Below the pieces are notes generated by a model. That model was not told the DNA's origin and ran no database searches. It saw only the letters and a list, made by a program, of their open reading frames with translations. From Artocarpus heterophyllus (lineage: Eukaryota > Streptophyta > Magnoliopsida > Rosales > Moraceae): a DNA stretch of 64,000 nucleotides. This document shows positions 25,330-35,833 of the stretch, piece after piece (the first letter of the stretch is position 1; each line of letters starts with the position of its first letter). A program made the translations under genes and the position numbers. Location of the stretch: positions 37,116,459 to 37,180,458 of the forward strand of contig CM046354.1 of assembly GCA_025403435.1 (NCBI GenBank), written 5' to 3'.

Positions 25330-25341
25330 TGGTATCAGAGC
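25330..25341 (+). other. Primer-binding site of Cop-E (tRNA-iMet)
   Basis: TGGTATCAGAGC, two bases after the LTR end. Confidence 0.95.
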
Positions 25342-26895
25342 CGAGGTTTTGACATAAATTTGCAAGTTTGTGATCATGTTATATGCATAAATGTTGTGAT
25401 CTTAATCTCTCCTATGCTTGAATTGAATTTTATAGAGAGATGACACTCTAGGTTTCTATATAATATATATGTTGTCATGGATTATGTGGTGAATGTTTAT
25501 TAATTAATTATGGTTGATTAAATTGTTGTTTAATTATTTATTAATTAATTAATACCGGTTATGGTTCCTTAGAGGTTAGAATGTGTATCTAGGTTTTTCA
25601 TGTAATTAGGTGGCGGACTATCATCTCCGTTTAGGAATTGTTATTTAATTTTTAATTTGTAAAAATTTGTAATTAAATAATTATTCGGAGAAGACGGATC
25701 TTGAAGATTGATGATGGCGCCTCCAAGTATTTCATGAGTCTCTAATTTTATGTTTTTGAATTATTGAAAATAAAATTGATGAATTGCATTAAAATTGTAT
25801 TTTCTGGATTGAAGGTTTTCTGCTCGGTTGGCATGCCGGACCTCACAGTTCGGTAGGCCGAAGGTCATGGATTTTGGTGCTCTGCCGGTAGGCCAAACCT
25901 TCATGTTCGGCAGGTCGATCACCCAGACCGGCCTACCGACTGAGAGCTGCCAGGAGTCCAAAAAAGGCGTAATTTTTTTGGTGCAGTTTTAATTTTATTT
26001 TTGGGACGATTCTGAGAAACATTAAATTTGGATATGACCGGAAATATGAAGTATTCGATTCATACGGGATTGAAGACTTGAAGATGGATATTACATGAAG
26101 AAGGATATAGCTTGAGGATTCAAGGATGAAGAATCGATAAATGTCTCGATTATTCTCTTGTAATCTTAGTTTTCTATTCTCTAGGGTGGAACCATAATAT
26201 TACGGTTATTATTATTTTGCTTGTAGCTTTGCTTGTTTGCATTATAATATGATTTACCATGTATATTGATAACATGTCATATAGAATAGGGAGTGCCATT
26301 CATATTAAAATTGTTCATGCATAATTTTAAAATAAAACCTTGACTTCAAAAAGATTGAGTTGGAGAAGGTTTTCGAAGAGAGGACCTAAGGTCTCCATCG
26401 TTGGTCCATAGGAAGAACATGGTGGTCCCGACCCCTAGTAAGGGATTTCTATCATTTACCAGATTGGATCTCTGAAAGGATAAGGTATTTCAGTATAATT
26501 TATGGTTGCACAGCCCTAGGTGGTGATTATAAATCATGGATAAAATATTGAAACGGTGGTTATACACTCACGTTAATTTTATCATTAACCTCCCCTAGGA
26601 GCTCTGTTAATAAAATTAATGGCCAAAGAAATGATTATTAGTATATGCTGGATCATACGGGTCCTGGATGGCATATATTAATCAGGAGGAGATCCGTGTT
26701 CCTGATTGAATTCGGCATGACTCCCCTAGGAGCTTGTTGAATTCTGAGTTGGGAATTTTCGTTGTAAGGTTGTGATATTTTCAAGGTTTTGACACATAAA
26801 CGCATTTGTATTATTTTACATGATTGTGTTATCTTACTAAATTATTATATATGTTTGCTTATGTTCGGTATATGATTCTTTATTGTAGATTGAAA
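25342..26895 (+). other. Cop-E 5' leader with motif cluster and CCCTAGG hairpins
   Basis: A 1.55-kb untranslated leader before gag. It holds a second CpG-rich GGCAGGCCGA-type cluster at 25823-25941. It also holds a series of short inverted repeats around CCCCTAG or CCCTAGG near 26436, 26512, 26584-26611 and 26708-26744. The last two share CTCCCCTAGGAGCT inside different arms (ATTAAC..GTTAAT and GAATTC..GAATTC). Such leader hairpins could serve RNA dimerisation or packaging, which is inference. Confidence 0.6.
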
Positions 26896-29800
26896 ATGTC
26901 TAAAAATGCTTTATCATCGATACTTGACAAAAACCAATTAATCGGTGAGAACTATAATGATTGGAAACAGAACCTGGACATCGTCCTTTCCTTTGAGAAA
27001 TTGAAATATGTTCTGATAACTCCTTGTCCTCCCGAGCCTACGGGAGACTCAAGTAATGAGCAATTCCAAGCGTACGACAGCTGGAAAGATGCTAATTATC
27101 AGGCCTGCTACTATGTTATGGCCAGCATGAACAACGTGCTGCAGGCTCAACATCAGGATTATGAGACTACAAAGCAGATCTTGGATAATCTTGAGGATAT
27201 GTTCGAAGTCCAAGCCATAACGAAGTGGCAAGGGGCGCTTCGGAAACTCTTAAACTGTAGGCAGAGACCGGGGACATCTGTAAAGGAGCACATGATGTTG
27301 GTCATGGGTTACCTCGCTGAGGCTCAAACCAATGGAGCCGACATCGATGCTGAAACTCAGATGACTATGGTCTTTGAGACTCTGTCTAAGGAATTTATTC
27401 CGTTTAGAGCTACTTTTAATTTAAGCAATAGACGGGATATGACCTTGACAAAACTTATGAAACAGTTACAGGAGTTTGAACTGCTAATTAGGGAGTCTCC
27501 TGCTGGTAGTGAGGCCAATATGGTAGCTGCTTCTGGTTCCAATCCTAACTCTGGGAATGGAAAGAAGCAACGGGCCAAGAGTGGGAAGTCTTCTATTCCT
27601 CCTGCAACCAAGAGCAAGAAGAAGAAGAAGAAGAACCCAAAGAAGCTTAAGTGCTTCTTCTGTGGTAAGGTCGGACATATAAAGAATCATTGCAAGGACT
27701 TCCTTTCCAAGGGAGGTAGGTGTGATCTTCTATATTTTGAAACTTGTTTGGTTGAGGAATCCAGTGACATCTGGGTCATAGATTTCGGTGCAACTAATCA
27801 TGTTTGTTTTTCTCTGCAGGGATTCAAAGAAACGAGAAGTCTACTTCGTGAAGACTTAACGCTTCAGATGGGCGATGGATCCTTGGTCTCAGCGGAAGCA
27901 GTGGGAGATGTCCATCTTTATTTTGATAATTATAGGAATTTAATTTTGCGAGACTGTTTTTATGTTCCTAAATTTAAAAGGAATTTAATTTATGTATCTT
28001 CTTTATTTAAAGACTCCTACGTGGTATCTTTTAATGAAAAAGTGGTGATTCGTAAAAACAAATCTTTTATCTGTTCTGGATGGATGTAAAATAATCTATA
28101 TTTTATCAAACCTAAAATGGACTTATTGCTTAATGCTGAGATAAATGATAATAACTCAAAAAGACCTAAAACTTGTCACTCTAATAAGACTTATCTTTGG
28201 CATTTGCGCCTTGGGCATATTAACCTGAATAGGATTCAAAGGTTCGTAAGGGATGGACCTTTAAGTCACTTAAAGGTGGAATCTATACCTCAATGTGAAT
28301 CTTGTTTGGAGGGTAAAATGACCAAAAGACCATACGGGTCTAAAGGCAATAGGGCTGAAGGGGTTCTAGAACTTGTGCATAGTGATATTTGCAGACCAAT
28401 GAACATCCGGGCACGAGGAGGGTATGAGTACTTCGTCACTTTTATTGACGATTACTCAAGATATGGGTATGTGTACCTAATGCACCACAAAAGCAAAACT
28501 TATGATAAGTTCAGGGAGTTTCGGGCTGAAGTGGAAAAGCAATTGGGTAGACCCATAAAGGCACTTCAATCTGATCGAGGTGGGGAATACCTTTCTGATG
28601 AGTTCTTGGGACACTTGTTAGAGAATGGGATTTTATCCCATTTGACTGCGCCAGGCACTCCGCAGCAGAATGGCGTAGCGGAGAGAAGGAATAGGACTTT
28701 GTTGGACATGATTAGGTCCATGATGAGTTATTCATCATTGCCTTTATCCTTTTGGGGATATGCACTACAAACCGCATGTTATCTTTTGAACAATGTGCCT
28801 TCAAAATCGGTCCCTAAAACTCCTCACGAGTTGTGGACAAGACGAAAGACATCCTTAAACCATATTTGAATATGGGGATGTCCAGCTCATGTCCTGTTTA
28901 AGGATCCGAACAAGTTGGAAGCACGTTCGAAAGTTTGCGTGTTTGTAGGATATCCAAAAGGGACTAAAGGGGGTTATTTTTATAACCCTAAGGAAAATAA
29001 AGCCGTGGTTTCAACAAATGTAACTTTCCTTGAGGAGAGTTACATGGACGACTTTAAACCTTGAAGCAAAGTGGTGCTTGATGAGTTGAGGGGCGATTCA
29101 TTCACTCTGGAGGTTCCGAACGAAACCATTCCGATCGGTGTAGAAAAACCAAACAAACCTGAACAACAATCTCAGGGGCTTCGGCGTAGTGGGAGGATCG
29201 GGCGTCAACCTGAGAGGTATATGTTCAATGGGGAGGTCTTCTTGGCTGAACCGGATGAACATGACAGGGATCCTTATACTTACGCAGAAGCTATGGAGGA
29301 TATTGATTCAAAACTCTGGACAGAGGCCATGAACATAGAGATGAAGTCTATGGAGACTAATCAGGTCTGGGAGCTTGTGGATCTTCCCGAAGGGGTAAAA
29401 CCCATAGGGTGTAAGTGGATCTACAAGAGGAAAAGAGGAGTGGATGGAAAGGTTGAAACCTTTAAGGCTAGACTGGTAGCTAAGGGTTATACGCAAAAGG
29501 AAGGAATCGATTATGAGGAAACCTTTTCGCCTGTAGCCATGCTTAAGTCCATCCGGATTCTCTTGTCCATAGCTGCCGCTCTCGACTACGAGATTTGGTA
29601 GATGGATGTCAAGACGGCTTTTCTGAATGGCTATCTTGATGAGTCCATTTATATGAAACAACCAGACGGGTTCAAGGTCGTGGGTCAAGAGGGTAAGGTT
29701 TGTAAGCTGCTAAAGTCTATTTATGGACTTAAGCAGGCTTCTCGTTCTTAGAACATAAGATTTGATCAAGTGATCAAGACTTATGGGTTCTCACAAAACG

Positions 29801-30848
29801 TGGATGAACCATGTGTTTACAAACACATTAAGGATGGGAAGGTGGTTTTTCTACTGCTCTATGTAGATGACATTCTGCTAATTGGCAATGACGTTGGGGC
29901 ATTGTCATCGGTCAAATTATGGTTGACCAAGAAGTTTGACATGAGGACTTAGGTGAGGCTAATTTTTTTCTCGGTATCCAGATCATTCAGGATAGGAAGA
30001 ATAAAATGATAGCTTTATCACAGGCTGGCTACATAGATAAAATTCTCAGGAGGTTTGCAATGCAGGATTCCAAGAAAGGTGGGCAACCATCTAGGTCTGG
30101 AATTACTCTTTCTAAGAAAGACTCTCCAAAGTCTTATGAAGAAAGAGAATACATGAAGAAGGTGCCTTATGCTTCGACAGTGGGTAGTCTCATGTATGCC
30201 ATGCTTTGCACACGACTGGATATTAGTTATGCGGTTAGGATTGTAAGTCGATTTCAGGCGGATCCAAGACCGAACCATTGGGTTGCGGTAAAGCATATTT
30301 TTAAGTACCTGAGAAGGACTCGAGGGTATATGCTTGTGTATTCGGGTGAGGACTTGACTCCTCTAGGATACACTGATTCGGATTTTCAATCCTGTCTGGA
30401 TTCTAGGAAATCAACTTTGGGGTTTGTGTTTACTCTGGGTGGCAGTGCTATCAGTTGGAGAAGTGCGAAGCAAGATTGCACTTCGGATTCAACGATGGAG
30501 GCCGAGTATGTGGCAGCTAGTGATGCTTCAAAAGAAGCAGTGTGGCTCCGCAAGTTCCTTGGGGATCTTGAGGTAGTTCCTGGTATGGATAAAGCGGTAT
30601 CACTGTACTGTGATAACAGTGTGGCGGTAGCTAATGCTAAGGAACCAAGATTTCACAAGAAGAGTAAGCATATTGATCGAAAGTATCATGTGATAAAGAA
30701 CTTCGTTGAGGGCGGGCATGTCACGGTGTGCAAGATCGCGTCAGAGGACAATTTAGCTGATCCATTTACGAAGACACTTATTGGGAGAGTCTTCGAGAGG
30801 CATGTGGAAGCTATAAGGATGCAAAATTTGTTGTATTTACTCACTTAG
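26896..30848 (+). pseudogene. gag-pol: Cop-E gag-pol polyprotein
   Basis: Starts at ATG 26896 (MSKNALSSILDKNQLIGENY). The UBN2-type gag is followed by a zinc knuckle CFFCGKVGHIKNHC near residue 253. The protease motif reads DFGATNH instead of the usual DSGATNH. Then come the GAG-pre-integrase [17 protein letters not shown], the integrase core ([31 protein letters not shown]), RT with YVDDILLIGND near 29860, and RNase H (STMEAEYVAASDA). In-frame stops lie at 28087 (TAA), 28867 (TGA), 29062 (TGA), 29599 (TAG) and 29749 (TAG). A one-base loss near 29946 shifts the rest of RT and RNase H to another frame, open from about 30006 to 30848. Confidence 0.95.
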
Positions 30849-30851
30849 TGC

Positions 30852-30862
30852 AAGTGGGAGAT
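30852..30862 (+). other. Polypurine tract of Cop-E
   Basis: AAGTGGGAGAT immediately precedes the 3' LTR. Cop-H has nearly the same tract. Confidence 0.85.
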
Positions 30863-32887
30863 TGTTAGACATGTATGCCCTAAGGAGTAAAAATGTAATA
30901 CGTTTTTGGAGACATTTTTATCAATAAAGAATTTATTCATTTATCTATATACCAAATCTTGTCCTCTTTACGTTCATATTTGTTGAATGTATGATAAGCA
31001 AACAGTAGTCTGAGACTGTCAGTCTAAACCTTAAGAATTGGGCATATGATGGGATGATTATGCGGTAAACATGATTCTTAAGGTGATGGTCTAAAACATA
31101 TGATCCGCAATCGAGGGAATAAAGTTGGGCACTTTATTTATATAAAGATTGTTATGTTGTCTATAACCCTACTGGTAGATGGTTTGTCTTGACCATCGGA
31201 GTTGGACTCCGTGAATAGAAACATTGGCACGTTGTCATAGGTGACGATGTGTTGGATCGGGACATAAAGTGAATTGATTTGGATTAATAATTATGTCTTG
31301 GCAAATCGATTCACTTTAGACAGTCATTTGTATTGTATCTTAATCCTGAGATGAATAGTGAGCCTGTTGTCTCGACTTGTGTCTTTTGATGTACCAATGG
31401 GTGACTCCCACATCTCTATAGTGGTATGCATGCCGGTACGTTGGAGGCATGACTCTTGATAGCGTAGACTTGTTATTCATAGATATGGAATCCATAGCTC
31501 CTGTTTAAGAGTAATGATATCCTCTTATATGCGTTGTCCTGTAATTGAAAAACTGGAGCGCTCAACCATTTGGATACATAGGTGTAACCGAATGGTATAC
31601 TATCTTTGGATGGTAAGTTTTCTAATGGTGAGACAATGGAACGTAAGATAAAAATAATCGGGAAGGTAAGACAGAACTTGTCCTTAAGCCGATTATGGAT
31701 GATCATATGGGGATACGATACACTATGTTATGTCATGGAGACTTAGCTACACGAGCTTCATAATTCTATAAAGTTCGAGAGTGTAGCTCCAAGCTTTTAG
31801 TGGAGTAGCGTTGGAGTTGATAATTGTGAAAGGTATATCTGGGATATTGGGTTCCATAATTATCATGAGCTTGAACTTTATAGGTCCATTTTGGTCCCCT
31901 TTACTAGCTCACAAAATCCTGTAACGACACGGCGTGTTTTTCCAATAATTGGTGACTTATGTTGGATTTATCAGATTGGTTTAAAATTTGTAAGAATCAA
32001 ATAATTCATGTCTGTTTATCGGTTGAATTAATTTTGTAAGAAATTAGTTCAAGATAAACTTGTTGAATTATTGCGATCAAATAATTCTTGTCTGTTTGTC
32101 AGTTGTTTTAATTTTGGACAAATTGGAACAAGATAAACTTGTAGAATTATTGTGAATTGATTTATTTTCTTAGAGATTATCTTGATAAAGTTTGTTTTGA
32201 TTAGATAACTTCTCTATTGGGTTATTTGAATCAAAACTGAGACTTTATCCTTTAGAATCTCAGGTGGAAAATAAAATATTCGCGGAGATTTTTTCTCGGG
32301 AGTTTGGCCTGCCGGATGACGTGTTTGGCCTGCCGAACTGGCCTGATCGGCCTGCCGATCAGCGGGAGATAAGATTACGCGTTTTCACGCGGATCTTATC
32401 AGATACTGATCCAAATTTGATTCTATTTTGAGTTTTTGAGACCTAATCTGATATGGACTGACCCCAGGACCAATAACTATATAAAGGGAGTGAGTCTCAT
32501 GATTTACTCAGATCAATAGAGATCAATTTGAGAGATTAAGAGTGATACTCTTCTAGTGAGCATCTGAAAACTCCCTGAGAGCTTTTGTTCACAAATCACG
32601 AGCACTAGCTTTGGGTTCTCTCTGTTGGTTGGAAGGAGAGTCACCGGTGGAAGAGCTGTACGTGTGAGCCCACACTCACTCCGGTTGTGGATAGAGAATA
32701 GCAAAGAAGACCAGTTGGTTGAGGCTCTTCTGGAACGTTACTTCTCTACACGGATTGCGGAGGTTCTTCAGCACACTGAGGTTAGTAAGATCTGTTTAAT
32801 TTATACATATAACATGTCAAACTTGTGTTTTGGAAATTACTCTGATGGAAAATTTTTAAAATTCCGTTGCGCACTTTGTTTCCAACA
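30863..32887 (+). repeat. 3' LTR of Cop-E (2025 bp)
   Basis: Same ends as the 5' LTR. It includes about 177 bp at roughly 31995-32172 that the 5' LTR lacks. That segment is two imperfect copies of a unit beginning ATCAAATAATTC.TGTCTGTT. It carries the same TATA box and palindromic motif block (32301-32365). Confidence 0.95.
32478..32485 (+). promoter_or_regulatory. Probable TATA box in the Cop-E 3' LTR
   Basis: TATATAAA with the same CCAAT-like upstream context as in the 5' LTR. In this position it could drive read-out transcription into the flank. Confidence 0.55.
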
Positions 32888-32892
32888 TGATA

Positions 32893-33513
32893 TTCATGTG
32901 GTTGCCTAGGAAAAGAAAATAATGTATTTCTGATTGACTGAATAAACTGTTCTGAGTAAGAACGGTTTTATTAAATTTATTTATTCAAGGTTTCTTTTAA
33001 ATAATTCCCTTAATTTTAGTGAGACTTTTCTTTAAATTAAATGATTTATTAAAATATAGTCCCACTGAGCCTTTCGCTCACATTTTTCTTGTTTTTTTTT
33101 TTAAATTTCCCCCTCTAGGTGGATTCCCACTTAGGTTCAGAGAGGACTCTACGGACAGAACTCAGGAGCAGTAAAAAGACTAGTAGATTATTTGTAGTGA
33201 TTGATCAAGGTATGTAATGTTTTAACTCTATTTGTACTTGGACTGTGGTTGTGTTATTATATTGTCAGTAATTTGTGTGTGCATAAGTGGTGGGTCAGTG
33301 GGACCCATACTCGCGGTTCTTTATTATTTTATTATTCGCTTAATGATTTCATCTGCTTGATGATTATGATTTTTTTTATAAAATGTAGTTTTTGAAACTT
33401 TCACATTTTTATATATTTGACTTAACCCTTAAAATTCTTGATTTTAATTAAATTCCTCTTTTAATTAATTTAAATAATCTGCCACGTCACCTCCCGTACT
33501 CCGGGGTGTGACA
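32893..33513 (+). repeat. 3' LTR of Gyp-D, second part
   Basis: Continues the Gyp-D LTR after Cop-E and its duplicated TGATA, from TTCATGTGGTTGCCTAGG to ..GGGGTGTGACA. It is followed by TAACA, the target duplication of Gyp-D. Confidence 0.95.
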
Positions 33514-33819
33514 TAACAACTTAAATTTGACGAGAATTTTCGAATATAATAGAGACGAATTTTGATTGCGAGGACTATTGTACAAGTCCATGCAAAATGT
33601 CCTTATGGAATTAATACATGCCATGTTTGCATAACATGCAAAAATTAACCTTTGGATACCTTGTTTCCATTGATCAAGCATTGACAACATAAAACTTCAC
33701 AAGAATTTTGCAATATCAGTAAACAAGGCTTTTTTAGTGTGAGGACTACCCAAGGCAAATTGTCTTTATATGATTATAATGTTACTTTTCACATAACTTG
33801 CAGAAATTATTGTCTTTTG
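33514..33819 (+). repeat. ~170-bp tandem repeat units, split by Gyp-D and Cop-H
   Basis: One unit starts with ACAACTTAAA at 33516, the next with ACAACATAAAACTTCACAAG at 33684, a period of 168. Shared blocks include AGAATTTT near the start, GAGGACTA in the middle, and CCATTGATCAAG / CTATTGATCAAG near the end. The second unit is broken by Cop-H and resumes at 43407. Units are clearly diverged from each other. It could be a small satellite array or an internal repeat of an unrecognised element. Confidence 0.6.
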
Positions 33820-35819
33820 TGTTGGGTTTGGTGCCCTAAAAGCTGTGACATTGTACATATTGTTAATAAATAAATAAAATGACATTTATTATTATTTTGG
33901 TTGATTATATGTATTATGAATACATTTATAAACATCAAGAAAATTCCATGATTATTTATGTGACTATAAATTTAGCATATAAGTGTTATTTGCTTGGGGA
34001 TAAAATTTATAGATAATAATCTAAATAGTCCGTAATAATTAATTAAAGTTTGGGATCTTTAATTAAAAAATTACAAGTACGGTCCAATCTCATCTAAAAT
34101 GAAATAGTCATTATCCGGACTATTAATGTAGAGACATTGGGTTGGAGGTACTTTATATAATGAGATTATATAGGACTGGACCAGATAAATTATGAATATC
34201 TAATAATCATCCGTTACAAATAGAGTATTCAAATTTATCACTATGATGATCATATATTTGACAGTCTTAATCCTGAGTATTTATTAGACTCCTATTTATT
34301 ACATTATGTTTTTTGACTTGCATGGTAAGATTTGTCTAAGCACAGATTGTAACTTAGCATCTTGGAAACATAAAGTAATAAATGGCTGGGAATAATATTA
34401 TACAGATATGGAATCCATTCCTTCCCTATGGAAGTTAGAAAAATAGTTCTCTTGAGTGATAATTCAAGGTTTGAACAATAGAGCGCTCGTTCATAATAAG
34501 ATTATGAATTAATTGTTCATTAGAGAATTATTGGAACTCAAGGATAAAGAGGTAATAAGAGAGGTAAACGAAAATTGAACCTAGCTCTTATTATGAACTA
34601 TTTATGGAGAACTGACTTATATGTAATGATTATATCAATGGACTACTCGTTAATTTTCTTTGAGTAATTATACTTATAATCTCAAGAGTTCAGTTTCAGG
34701 TTTTTAGTGGAGTAACACTGAAACTAATAAATTTGACACATTAATTAAAAAGTTTAATTAAATGTCAAATTTATTGGAGCTTAGGTTATAGGTCCATAGG
34801 TCCCCAATACCACCTCTGTAACACTATATTGGAATTTACATAGAATGAATTATACATGTATAATTCAGAATTTTTGAATTCTGAATTAATTTTTCACACT
34901 TGAATTATTAACGTGACACAGAAAAGTGTTCTCTGTGACACATAATGTAAAGTGATAAATGTTATCATATTTAACTGAGCATTAGTTGATTAATTGATTA
35001 TTGTTAAAATCTATTCTTAAATAAATGTGATTTATTTTTGAATTTATATTTGGATATATATATATATATATATATGGTTTTGAACCAAATCCTTTTATAT
35101 ATATATATAAGATTTTATAATATATTAATATATATATATATATTAATATAATATTAAAAAAAAGAAAAAAAAAAAAAAGGGAAAGCCGTGAACCAAGTTT
35201 CACGCTTTCCCCACAACCACACACACATATATACATTAATGACTTGTCTCGGTCAAAGTCAAAGTCAAAAAAAAAAAAAAAAAAAAAAAGAGGCAAGTTT
35301 CTTTTTTCTTCACCTTTATATACATGTGCATATGTGTGTGGAATCCATATAAGGATTCGGAGAAACAAACGGGAAAAGAAAGAAAAGAAGAAAAAGGAAA
35401 GGAAAAGAAAAGGGAAAGAAAAATGAGCCCAGTTATAAAAAGGAAGAGATAACAGTTATCTCAGAAATTTTTATTCACATAATTTTTAGAGAAAAAAACT
35501 GAGAGTTCTTCTCTAAAGAAAAAGGTCTGCTATCTCATGTGTTGAGTACATAGCAGATTCAGAAAAGTGTGAGGAAAATTCATTCTTGCAGTTTGACGCC
35601 CACTCGTCTTTCCATTGGTGTGGAGGCTTGGTTTGGAAGATCGTGGTGTCAAAGAGGAAAGCTAGGATACCCTGATAGTCTTCAAAAAGGTTAGTAAAAA
35701 TTCCTAAAGCTTTCTGTAATTAAAATTATATATCTATTCCCGATGAACAAAATTTTCAGAAAATTTTTGTTTGTCAACGATCCGTTCCTTCCGCTGCGTT
35801 TCATGTTTTAATTCCAACA
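33820..35819 (+). repeat. 5' LTR of Cop-H (2000 bp)
   Basis: TGTTGGGTTTGGTGCCCTAA to ..TTAATTCCAACA. Contains AT dinucleotide runs near 35055-35150, a long A run at about 35269-35289 and a purine-rich leader. The Lys/Glu-rich frames here are low-complexity artefacts. Confidence 0.97.
35434..35441 (+). promoter_or_regulatory. Probable TATA box in the Cop-H 5' LTR
   Basis: TATAAAAA about 385 bp before the LTR end, followed closely by the inverted repeat GATAACAGTTATC. The 3' LTR has the same arrangement at 43016. Inferred from sequence only. Confidence 0.55.
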
Positions 35820-35821
35820 AA

Positions 35822-35833
35822 TGGCATCAGAGC
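35822..35833 (+). other. Primer-binding site of Cop-H
   Basis: TGGCATCAGAGC, one base different from the standard tRNA-iMet site and two bases after the LTR. Confidence 0.9.

Larger units (their letters stand above)
23480..32887 (+). mobile_element. Cop-E: complete Ty1-copia element inside Gyp-D's 3' LTR
   Basis: The 9408-bp element has TG..CA LTRs, PBS, long leader, one gag-pol region and PPT. It is flanked by TGATA at 23475-23479 and 32888-32892, and removing it rejoins the Gyp-D LTR exactly. The gag and LTR design (TGTTAGACATGTATGCCCTA start, GCAAGTGGGAGAT polypurine tract, long leader) resembles Angela/Tork-type Copia, a tentative call. In the first ~590 aligned LTR bases I count about 25 differences, so it is older than Cop-H. 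Confidence 0.96.
15057..33513 (+). mobile_element. Gyp-D: complete Ty3-gypsy chromovirus, split by Cop-E
   Basis: Both LTRs, PBS, gag, pol and PPT are present, and the 5-bp target duplication TAACA (15052-15056 and 33514-33518) is perfect. Without Cop-E and its duplicated target, each LTR is 2171 bp and the element is about 9.0 kb. The domain order protease-RT-RNase H-integrase-chromodomain-like tail, with the wording KAEHQKPAG and the integrase tail HGVDEATWE, fits the Tekay/Del lineage. All frames are broken, so it is not autonomous. Confidence 0.93.

Noticed and set aside
24142..25443. Frames of 60-130 codons inside the Cop-E LTRs (also 31473-31706, 32513-32909)
   Set aside because: They lie in LTR sequence, recur in each LTR copy only because the LTRs are alike, and show no conserved protein features.
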